NCBI GenBank assembly: GCA_029266475.1
Contig: JAQSWU010000006.1
Coordinates: 1-52,573 of the forward strand
Direction of reading: 5' to 3'
Origin: Rickettsiaceae bacterium
Lineage (GTDB): Bacteria; Pseudomonadota; Alphaproteobacteria; Rickettsiales; Rickettsiaceae
DNA: 52,573 nt
In this document: positions 1 to 7,385 of the stretch, in pieces
Layout of the letters: every line of letters begins with the position of its first letter
Numbering within the stretch: the first letter of the stretch is position 1
Notes under the pieces: model-generated
Databases searched by the model: none
What the model was told of the DNA's origin: nothing
What the model saw: only the letters and a program-made list of their open reading frames with translations
Position numbers and translations under genes: made by a program

Positions 1-86
1 TAACTTATCCTACGGTCAATTAAATCAATCGCCTTTAAGGTTAAATTATTTAGTTTATCAACTCCTTCTTCGTATGTAGTGCTCAT
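1..86 (-). CDS. 5' end of an unidentified gene, cut by the window edge
   Basis: An ATG at position 86 (minus strand) opens a reading frame of 28 codons that runs off the left edge. It begins MSTTYEEGVDKL and ends at the edge with a basic, hydrophilic stretch (DLIDRRIS). A Shine-Dalgarno-like AGAGGAAAA lies just upstream at about 92-100. The visible part is amphipathic and probably helical, with no signal peptide. The product cannot be identified from so little. Start codon and ribosome site are seen directly; function is unknown. Confidence 0.6.
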   Translation of the reverse strand, partial: MSTTYEEGVDKLNNLTLKAIDLIDRRIS

Positions 87-287
87 AAATATTTTCCTCT
101 ATTGTAAATTTTTAGAAGATTATAGTGAAAAAATCGCAAGCGCTAAGAGGAAAGAGAATTTTATTTGAATATGCTTTATTTAACCCACCACATCAAGCCG
201 GAGGATGACAGCGTGGAGGAGGGATGTGCACAGAAGGATAAAAACTGTACGGGAACGGATTAAGCTAATAAGGATGGCTGTTCTTTT

Positions 288-362
288 ATATAGGTTCGGT
301 ACATATATATTTATGTACCTATAAGCCTAGTTGAGTTCTTTGTTCCGAGTCTTCGGCAAATT
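288..362 (-). repeat. Dispersed repeat family 2, truncated copy A
   Basis: Read on the minus strand, this matches the left half of a repeat also found at 25560-25779, 31692-31804 and 41644-41758. Shared blocks are GAAGAC, GGAACAAAGAAC, CTTATAGGTA and AACCTATA. The right half (GCAGCAGAAGTA and onward) is missing here. It lies in the gene-free stretch 87-482; the rest of that stretch shows no gene. Confidence 0.6.
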
Positions 363-432
363 CTCTAGAGTAAGCAAGTTTTTGATAGAAGCCTAATAAT
401 TATTACTTATTGCTAAGGTTTGTTTTATAGGA

Positions 433-458
433 CTCGCCTCTAAGAAAGAGGAGGCGAG
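433..458 (-). terminator. Hairpin downstream of the ankyrin gene, possible terminator
   Basis: CTCGCCTC (433-440) pairs exactly with GAGGCGAG (451-458) across a 10-nt loop, about 25 bp beyond the stop of the minus-strand ankyrin gene. The position suits a transcription terminator. The run of T that should follow on the minus strand is weak, so efficiency is doubtful. Confidence 0.4.
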
Positions 459-482
459 CCTAGCTGAAATTACTATTGCAGC

Positions 483-2156
483 CTAATGTGCTATGTCAGT
501 AAGGCTTCCTGGGAGCTGGTACTCAGGATAAAAACAATAAAATAATATAGCCTCTTCCAATAGTGGAGCTTGATTGAACTCTTCGCGATAATCACTCATA
601 CCCTCTAGCTGCAACAGGTCAGAGAATAATTCATTTAAGTGAGGCAGCTCCTCGCTTGGAATCTCTGAAGAATTATGTTCAGGATGATTTTCGATATAAG
701 ATCTTTTCAATAATAAATAACAATCAAAGAAACCCCTCATTTCATCGAGTCGCTCTATCATCTTAGGCTCATTTTTATGAACATTATAAACTTTTAAAAG
801 CTTATCACATAATTCTTTAGTACCATCACCCTGGTAATTTGCGAACTCCATAATATCTTTTAGGGACTGCGGGAAACTTAAACCAAGTGACCTTGCTACC
901 TTTACATCGCTTTCTAGAACCTTATCCTCAATAAACTCCTCTATTTTAGCAAGTACCTTATCTGCTATTGAATGTTCTTCTTTGTAACCCTCTAAAGTAG
1001 ACTTTATACTACCGATATTTTGCGCAATCTTGTTCGAGTCTAGAAGTTTGCTTAATTTATTTTCTACTCTTGCTAAAACTACTTCTTCCGCTGACTTATC
1101 TAATTTTATAGCTGCAGGCTTTTTGCCTTCAAGTAAGTCATCTATATATTCTTGAGCTTTGAGTAAATCTAAAATAGATTGGTTATTAACTTGACTCTTA
1201 TAACGATGTTTTGCACCAGCTTTAATAAGAGTTTTAACAGTTTCTATTTGATTTGCAATTGCCGCTCTTTCCAATGGCAAGGCAAAAAAATTATCTAACT
1301 GGCTCTCAGCATTCACATTAGCGCCAGCTTCGATAAGACTTTTCACGATTTCAGCATTGCCATTCCTGGAAGCAATACAAAGAGGTGTAGTACCATGGAA
1401 ATATTTTGATTCTAAATTAGCACCTGCATTAATTAGAATTTTTACTACCTCTAACTGCCCGATATTGACCGCCATATTGATAAGAGAAACATCGTGGAAA
1501 TCAAGGTTATCACTACTTTTAAAATACTGATTAACATTAACCCCTGCCTTAACAAGAGCTTCTACTACTTCTTTACAGGCATTGCTCAATGCGTGAGCTA
1601 TAGGTGGATTATTTTCATTATCATTAGCGTTTACATCAGCCCCAGCATTTATTAAAGCTATAGGAGCTTTAGAGTATCCCTTATTAATAGCTTTTATTAA
1701 AGGAGTATCTTGAAGTATTACCACCTTTTCATTAGTGAAAAACCTCGAAAATGGGCTACCTGTTAACGAATTAATATCCATCCCTTTTTCTAAACAATAA
1801 TCAATGATTTGTTCAGGGTTGTTATCGCTCAACCAATGCAAAGGGGAAATCCCGGAAGTCAAATTCAAATCAATTAAATCAATGTTTTTAGCTTCAACCA
1901 TATATTTAAGGGATTGTAGAGATCCTTTATAAGCTGCGTACGAGATAGGATCTGTAGCACATAGCGTTGGTATATTCAAAATACCGCCATAACAATATTT
2001 TTTTTGGTCAAGCTGGAACTCGATAGCCTCCTTAAAATCAGCCCAATTATCTATATTGCTTACGAGCTTGCTTAACGCTTCTATATCCTCTCGGTCGATA
2101 GCTTCTTTAATAAGCTCACCCAAATCATCTATTGTTTGCTGGTCGTCGTTTATCAT
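483..2156 (-). CDS. Ankyrin-repeat protein, candidate host-interacting effector
   Basis: The protein is about 557 residues. Its central part (roughly residues 60-330) carries about seven ankyrin-type repeats, seen as recurring TPL..A...G..E.VK.LI.AGA.VN patterns. The last third has no repeats and is mostly helical and charged, with no recognisable domain. There is no signal peptide or membrane segment. Ankyrin proteins of Rickettsiales are often type IV secretion effectors binding host proteins, but that is inference here. I chose the ATG at 2156, preceded by GAAAGAG at a good distance; an in-frame GTG at 2201 would add 15 residues. A hairpin at 433-458 lies downstream. The partner and the activity are unknown. 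Confidence 0.85.
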   Translation of the reverse strand: MINDDQQTIDDLGELIKEAIDREDIEALSKLVSNIDNWADFKEAIEFQLDQKKYCYGGILNIPTLCATDPISYAAYKGSLQSLKYMVEAKNIDLIDLNLTSGISPLHWLSDNNPEQIIDYCLEKGMDINSLTGSPFSRFFTNEKVVILQDTPLIKAINKGYSKAPIALINAGADVNANDNENNPPIAHALSNACKEVVEALVKAGVNVNQYFKSSDNLDFHDVSLINMAVNIGQLEVVKILINAGANLESKYFHGTTPLCIASRNGNAEIVKSLIEAGANVNAESQLDNFFALPLERAAIANQIETVKTLIKAGAKHRYKSQVNNQSILDLLKAQEYIDDLLEGKKPAAIKLDKSAEEVVLARVENKLSKLLDSNKIAQNIGSIKSTLEGYKEEHSIADKVLAKIEEFIEDKVLESDVKVARSLGLSFPQSLKDIMEFANYQGDGTKELCDKLLKVYNVHKNEPKMIERLDEMRGFFDCYLLLKRSYIENHPEHNSSEIPSEELPHLNELFSDLLQLEGMSDYREEFNQAPLLEEAILFYCFYPEYQLPGSLTDIAH

Positions 2157-2466
2157 ATACTTACTCTTTCTTTTATTGTTAACAAAGCAGGTTTTGTTCA
2201 CCTATTATTCTCTTTTTTATAAACTATCACAACAATAATGTAAAGTTTTATTTATCTTTATCACTTAAGTGCTTGCATGCTTTAACGCTTAAATCGAAGC
2301 ATTTTGATTTGCCAATTTTTACTAAGCTTAATGTTCTTATAGCGTTAACAAGGTGGCAATGTTGACATAAGGCTAAATAAACTTAAGTGCGACTGGCTGC
2401 AAGCTTACCTTAATAAGTGATAAATGGATTATAATATGACCGATTCCATAGGATATAAACTTTAAC

Positions 2467-3564
2467 ATGCAAGATACAGAGTTCCAAGAAGTTATTAGAG
2501 TTATCAAAGAAAATCATACTATCGAGCTTAACCTTGCTTTCAAAAGCCTATCACTTGAACAGGTTACAGTACTAGCTGAAGCTTTAAAAACAAATACGTC
2601 ATTGATTTCAATTAACCTTCGAAATAATCAAATAGAAATTAAGTGTATAGAAGCGTTAGCTGACGTCGTAGTTAAAAATACTTCAATCAACAATATTGAC
2701 CTTAGCGAGAACCTAATTGGAGATGGAGGAATAAAAGTTCTAGCTGAAGCTATAAAGAGCAATACCACTATTAAGTATTTAAGACTAGATATGAATTTAA
2801 TCGGCGTGAACGGTGCGAAAGCCTTAGCTGAAGTTCTTAAATATAATACTTCCATCAACAATATCTCTTTGTTCTACAACCAAATAGGAGATAATGGAGT
2901 TGAAGCTTTATCTGAGGCCTTTGCAGCCAATAAGACATTAGCTTCGATTAACCTTAGCTCAAATTTAATAGGAGATGAAGGCGTTAAAACTTTAGCAAAA
3001 GTCCTAGAAACGAACAAAACCCTGACTAATATTTCCTTATATGATAACCAGATTACAGCCAATAGCAATGAAGCTTTTAGCATAGCACTAAAACATAACT
3101 TTAATATCTTAATGCTTAACGGGGTTAAAAAAAATTACGAGTTAAAGTGTTATACAATTAGGAATCATACGTTACTTAAATCAGCATTTAAGCATGCTTA
3201 TGGATATTTTTATAATGGTATCAATATAAATATTGTGAATAGTAATTTATCCCCTAACCCTATTTCGGCAAAAGATATTTATTTGCTTAAGCATCACAAA
3301 GAAGAAGTAAAAGGTATGCTAGCCATTATAGATTCCAAATATGATTACAAAGATTTCTATAAAAAATTGAATAATTATTCTTTAGAAAATTACTTCAGTC
3401 TAAAAGGTTATTGTAAAGATTTTAGTAATTTAGGGAATTTTCTTTATCTGCCCGGGGACCTTATCTTTAAGATAACAAGCTATGTTTTAGACACCTTAGA
3501 ACCTAATTTACCTTTAGCAGGCAGCGATAAAATAGATAGTTGCTTGAATTGCTCGATCATATAG
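2467..3564 (+). CDS. Leucine-rich-repeat protein (ribonuclease-inhibitor type)
   Basis: The protein has 365 residues. Residues about 25-220 form seven 28-residue repeats of the ribonuclease-inhibitor type, each with a pattern like ALAEALK.NT.L..I.L..N.IG..G. The rest (about 220-365) is a non-repeat region rich in Tyr, Asn and Lys with no known fold; it ends in Cys-rich CLNCSII. No signal peptide is present. The repeat fold makes a curved protein-binding surface, so a role in binding a host or bacterial partner is likely, but no partner can be named. It is one of three such genes in the window (also at 35041 and 38849), which share the repeats but not the C-terminal region. It stands alone, with tRNA-Glu downstream on the other strand. 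Confidence 0.85.
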   Translation: MQDTEFQEVIRVIKENHTIELNLAFKSLSLEQVTVLAEALKTNTSLISINLRNNQIEIKCIEALADVVVKNTSINNIDLSENLIGDGGIKVLAEAIKSNTTIKYLRLDMNLIGVNGAKALAEVLKYNTSINNISLFYNQIGDNGVEALSEAFAANKTLASINLSSNLIGDEGVKTLAKVLETNKTLTNISLYDNQITANSNEAFSIALKHNFNILMLNGVKKNYELKCYTIRNHTLLKSAFKHAYGYFYNGININIVNSNLSPNPISAKDIYLLKHHKEEVKGMLAIIDSKYDYKDFYKKLNNYSLENYFSLKGYCKDFSNLGNFLYLPGDLIFKITSYVLDTLEPNLPLAGSDKIDSCLNCSII

Positions 3565-3633
3565 CAAATTTAAGTTCAAGCTTTGCTAGTTAAGTAAAAT
3601 ATGATGACACAAGGAAGAGTTGTAGAGTAAAGG

Positions 3634-3708
3634 TGGTGACCCCTACGGGAATCGAACCCGTGTTTCCACCGTGAAAGGGTAGCGTCCTAACCGCTAGACG
3701 AAGGGGCC
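3634..3708 (-). tRNA. tRNA-Glu (anticodon TTC)
   Basis: On the minus strand the 75-nt sequence folds as a cloverleaf. The acceptor arm is GGCCCCT with AGGGGTC, the D arm contains GTCTAGCGGTTAGGAC, and the anticodon loop is CCTTTCACG with anticodon TTC. The T arm is CGGGTTCGATTCCCG, and the 3' CCA is encoded (3634-3636). All these parts are seen directly. It is an isolated tRNA between the LRR gene and a membrane-protein gene. Confidence 0.95.
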
Positions 3709-3813
3709 AAAAGTTTGGCGCACAGATGATATTTTGCGCATGAACTCTTTTATATACTATTTTTTCAGCTTTGCAAGCGAAATTTTTCACTATTCGTAGG
3801 AAAAACTAAGGGA

Positions 3814-4809
3814 TTATAAATTCCTTCCCTTCTTCTCTTGAGCAGACAAAGCATTAGGTAAGGCAGTTTTAGAGCCTTCGACAGTCGATTTTGCCTGAGT
3901 TAAGGTACCTATAATATTATCAACCGCTGCCTGCCCTTTGACCTTATCTAGGTTCGCTTGCTTTACAAGATCTTCCTGATTTTTAAGTACTGACCTTTCT
4001 TTCTCTTGCGCTTTTTTTAGCTTAATTTGTAATATCTTATTAAAATCATTCAAAGCTTGCTGATCACTTAAGTAAGCTGAAGTTCCTGGCTTTTCTTTTA
4101 GCATTTTCTCTGCTTGATCAACAGCCTTCCCACCAAAACTAAGCCCAAAATAAGCTATAGGAAGCGCTGCTACCAAGGCTACTGGCCCAAGGAATGAGGC
4201 GGCAATAGCAGTAGATAAGCCAACCGCAAGCGAAGAACCAATAAGCCTATTTGTATTCTTATCTTGCAGCTGATTAGCATCAGATAGTTCAGGGGCGTGC
4301 GTATAAGTTGTAAGAGTTTTGTCTCCCTTAATTATTTTGTCCTTATTATCTAGGATAAACTGTACCTTATCCTCATTATTCCCAGGAGCCGCTAAAATTT
4401 CCCCTACCTGCTCTTTTATATATTTTACATCGGATATATTAGGGTCCAGTATCTCACCTAAATAATCCTTTAATATGTCATTAGATTGGTTTAAATTATT
4501 ACTTTTATCTTCAGTGTAAGTATCATCATCGGCAATTGCAGTGGCAAAAAGCGTTAGAGTTATTGAGAAGCTATAATCCTCAAATGATTTCCCAACGAGG
4601 TATATAGTTAAATTTTCTGCCGACTTCTCAATAAATGCTTGCTCATTATAAGCCTCTTTCAAGCCTGGGCTACCAGCATAGTATAAAGCTAGCATGTTGG
4701 CTAAAGTTTGCAGTATTTTACTATTTACAACATTTATAAACTTATCATTCAAAACTGTCTTGAACAATTCTATTGTAACTGCATTTGGATTTTCAAGCTT
4801 GGTATCCAT
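3814..4809 (-). CDS. Uncharacterised protein with a central hydrophobic hairpin
   Basis: The 331-residue product is not recognised. Residues 1-185 are soluble and acidic. Residues about 189-227 form a long hydrophobic, Ala/Gly/Leu-rich stretch (LAVGLSTAIAASFLGPVALV and onward) that could make two membrane helices. The remaining 100 residues are Lys/Glu/Gln-rich and probably coiled coil. There is no N-terminal signal peptide. Such a glycine-rich hairpin flanked by coiled coil resembles secreted proteins that insert into host membranes, but this is only an analogy. The ATG at 4809 has a weak ribosome site. It is downstream of, and on the same strand as, the PilO-like gene, with a 90-bp gap. Confidence 0.6.
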   Translation of the reverse strand: MDTKLENPNAVTIELFKTVLNDKFINVVNSKILQTLANMLALYYAGSPGLKEAYNEQAFIEKSAENLTIYLVGKSFEDYSFSITLTLFATAIADDDTYTEDKSNNLNQSNDILKDYLGEILDPNISDVKYIKEQVGEILAAPGNNEDKVQFILDNKDKIIKGDKTLTTYTHAPELSDANQLQDKNTNRLIGSSLAVGLSTAIAASFLGPVALVAALPIAYFGLSFGGKAVDQAEKMLKEKPGTSAYLSDQQALNDFNKILQIKLKKAQEKERSVLKNQEDLVKQANLDKVKGQAAVDNIIGTLTQAKSTVEGSKTALPNALSAQEKKGRNL

Positions 4810-4902
4810 GTTTAAATTTATCCATCTGAAGAAGAACTTTTGCCTATAAGGTAAGCAACAGTAAGTTAGATAGCTATTAAAGCTGCACTTATTTTAGGAT
4901 AA

Positions 4903-5571
4903 CTATTTTAATAGTTTGTCTTCAATTTTATATATTTTGCTTTTATCAACCTTAATAGTACTAATCTTATAATCTAATTGGCCTTGAACTAATTTAGGCT
5001 GCTCACCTTTACTAACTTTATCTAAACTCTCGAAGTTTACTATATTGCTATGGGTTATCTCTAAAGATTCAACACTTCTATACTCTGGTAGAAGATCATA
5101 TATAATTTCAGCAGCCTCTATAAAGCTTTCCAAATCCTTATGAGCAAAATTTACTGTAACATCATTGGTTCTGACTACAACCCATTGGTCTGCTTGCGTT
5201 AATTTATTATCTTGTACAGGCGTTGAAACTCTTACCTCAAATTTTGGCTCTAATTTATAGTCAGAGCCAAATGCTTTAATCGAGTTTAATATTTTCAGCC
5301 TCATTAAACAAGCACTATTCGTTTGCTCTTTCAATAAATCTCTATAAAAACCTTCTGCTTGAATAACACTTTCCTTGTCGTTTGCTAAGTGGTAAACTTT
5401 TGACTGCAAATTATTTAATAGTAATTGGGCATTAGCTAAAGAATGCGCGGAAGCTTCTTTCTCTTTGGCCAGAAATGGAAGGAAGTAACATAAGATAATA
5501 AATATGAGTCCAAAGCATACTAGCTTTAAAAATATTATATTTTTAATTCTATTAATTTGTTTCTCTAACAA
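4903..5571 (-). CDS. PilO/GspM-like inner-membrane protein
   Basis: This 222-residue protein has a single N-terminal membrane helix (about residues 11-34, LVCFGLIFIILCYFLPF). A coiled-coil stretch follows (about 38-85), then a small periplasmic alpha/beta region. This is the layout of PilO and GspM, which pair with PilN or GspL in type IV pilus and type II secretion platforms. The start is a TTG at 5571 preceded by AGGGAG at ideal spacing; the TTG is the only start that keeps the membrane helix with a good ribosome site. It follows the PilM-PilN-like gene after 16 bp, so the two are probably co-transcribed. The assignment rests on architecture and gene order, not on clear sequence motifs. Confidence 0.5.
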   Translation of the reverse strand: MLEKQINRIKNIIFLKLVCFGLIFIILCYFLPFLAKEKEASAHSLANAQLLLNNLQSKVYHLANDKESVIQAEGFYRDLLKEQTNSACLMRLKILNSIKAFGSDYKLEPKFEVRVSTPVQDNKLTQADQWVVVRTNDVTVNFAHKDLESFIEAAEIIYDLLPEYRSVESLEITHSNIVNFESLDKVSKGEQPKLVQGQLDYKISTIKVDKSKIYKIEDKLLK

Positions 5572-5587
5572 AGCCAGCTCCCTAAAT

Positions 5588-7144
5588 TCACTTAGAAATA
5601 AAAATTTTTATAGGCATAGAAATTTTATCAGATTTCGTCTTTACCTTCCCATTACCCCTTGTATAATCAATTTTATAGAATCTGAATTGTCTTTTAAGCT
5701 CCTTAATATAATTGGCAAGCTCTGTAAGATAATCTTCGCGGCTGACATTCTTTATTACGTACTTAATTTCAATCTCGGCTACAAAACCATCTGTAAAGCT
5801 TGAGGATTGCCTAGCCCATTTTACATGTTCAATCTGCACCCTATCATTTTGAATCAACGTGAATTCATGCAAAAGCTCGAAAGGATTTATTTTAAATGAT
5901 TCAAGCTTCTCTCTTAGAAGTAAAATTTCGATCGCTTGGTCTAAATGCTCTATATTAGTGAAATATCCTTTAAGTTTTCTATATTCCAAGAGATTTTTAA
6001 AATATTCCCGGCTAATATTAGAGACTTGTTTCTCACTCTGCATTATCGAATATTTAAGATAAACATTACCAAGAACTAAAATCAAAATACCCACAATAAA
6101 AGGCTTAAAACTCAATCGATTAAAAATACGCAAGTTCAGTAATTTCTTAAGATAAGGGTTGGTTGCTGGGTAAGTTTTATTTTTGATTAAAAGATCACAT
6201 AGAATTAAATCAAAATAACCCTGAACTTCCTTTTCTCTTATTAAGGTGAATTTATTGCTAATAATATCTTCGATATTTATTATAATATGAGAATTTACAT
6301 TAAATTTGCTTTCTTTTAAAAGATCAATAATCTTACGCTCAGTAGCAATAGTCAAATTTATTGTTAAATCTTCATCATATTCTACTATATGTTTTAAGCT
6401 CAATAAAGTTTCACTGAGCTCATGCTCAATTGTGCCTTGTATGAAGTCTAAAGACTTTTCAACCGGATATTTAATCCTAGTGTTCAACAATATATTTCGA
6501 TTTTGCTCAGCGATTATCCTAATTCCAGTAGTTTTAGTTATAAATAATAGAACCTGTATTTCTGCTTGTAGCAACTCCTTTTGCTTTGTTTCTTCTACAT
6601 AATTTTTAATGAAAAAATATATTAAATGCTGCGTCTCCAGGGGAAGGAAATAAATATTACCATACCTAAATTTATTATAGGTAAAAATAACCTCTAACCA
6701 ATAAGATATTGCTTTATTTAAAGGAGATGCTGCAAAAATAGCCTGGATCTTTTCTGCCGAAGACATTTCAAGTGATAGCATCTTGAATGAGTATAAATGA
6801 TCAGATTTAAACTCTTTACTTGCGAAATTTTGGATAATGTCTCGTGGGATTAGGCTCTCAAGCAAAGTTAAATCAACATGCTTTATAAATGCTTCCGAAT
6901 TATCTAAAAATATATATATTTTACCCTTTTTATATTTTTCAATAAATTCATTTAAAGGAGTGGAATTAGTATACTCGCTCGTTTCATTATCAATATATCT
7001 TGCTTCTAAAAGTTGCCCTTTATAATAAGCGCATATAAAAGTCTTTTCAGCGCCAATTAAAACTGCAACCTTTAGTGGATGAAAATAATCAAATATTTTA
7101 TTCCTATAATATTCTATCAAAAACTTTAAACGTTTATTAATCAT
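5588..7144 (-). CDS. PilM-PilN fusion / GspL-like platform protein
   Basis: This 518-residue protein has a cytoplasmic region (about 1-345) resembling the actin-like fold of PilM and GspL. It opens KVAVLIGAEKTFICAYYKGQ, the usual first beta-hairpin, and later has a LIPRDII segment and a SLDFIQGTIEHEL helix like those in PilM. One membrane helix follows (about 350-370, FIVGILILVLGNVYLKY), then a coiled-coil and ferredoxin-like periplasmic tail. PilM joined to PilN in one chain is the GspL arrangement. The next gene is PilO/GspM-like. No secretin, ATPase or pilin gene is in the window. The function is inferred; an unrelated envelope protein remains possible. It is divergent from alaS. Confidence 0.5.
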   Translation of the reverse strand: MINKRLKFLIEYYRNKIFDYFHPLKVAVLIGAEKTFICAYYKGQLLEARYIDNETSEYTNSTPLNEFIEKYKKGKIYIFLDNSEAFIKHVDLTLLESLIPRDIIQNFASKEFKSDHLYSFKMLSLEMSSAEKIQAIFAASPLNKAISYWLEVIFTYNKFRYGNIYFLPLETQHLIYFFIKNYVEETKQKELLQAEIQVLLFITKTTGIRIIAEQNRNILLNTRIKYPVEKSLDFIQGTIEHELSETLLSLKHIVEYDEDLTINLTIATERKIIDLLKESKFNVNSHIIINIEDIISNKFTLIREKEVQGYFDLILCDLLIKNKTYPATNPYLKKLLNLRIFNRLSFKPFIVGILILVLGNVYLKYSIMQSEKQVSNISREYFKNLLEYRKLKGYFTNIEHLDQAIEILLLREKLESFKINPFELLHEFTLIQNDRVQIEHVKWARQSSSFTDGFVAEIEIKYVIKNVSREDYLTELANYIKELKRQFRFYKIDYTRGNGKVKTKSDKISMPIKIFISK

Positions 7145-7202
7145 CTATAATAATCTTAAGATTCTAGCGAATTTATAGAACCCCCATTCAATCCGAGCTA
7201 TA

Positions 7203-7305
7203 TGTGGCAAGTTTACAACTTCAGTTAACCAAGATCTGCCACAATATTATATAATGATATTAAACTGTTACTCTTAAACAATAATTAACTAGAGATAATG
7301 TGGCA
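7203..7305. promoter_or_regulatory. Three TGTGGCA boxes between the PilM-like gene and alaS
   Basis: The heptamer TGTGGCA occurs at 7203-7209 and 7299-7305 on the plus strand and at 7237-7243 on the minus strand, all inside the 241-bp divergent promoter region. The second and third boxes extend to an inverted pair CTGCCACA/TGTGGCAG. They could be operator sites or remains of a small repeat. No regulator is recognised. Confidence 0.3.
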
Positions 7306-7385
7306 GGTGTTTTTAAAATCTTATTGTAATTTAGCCATAAATAATATATTAACAATTTAGTTTTTATTCGATTCAAGAGGAAAGG

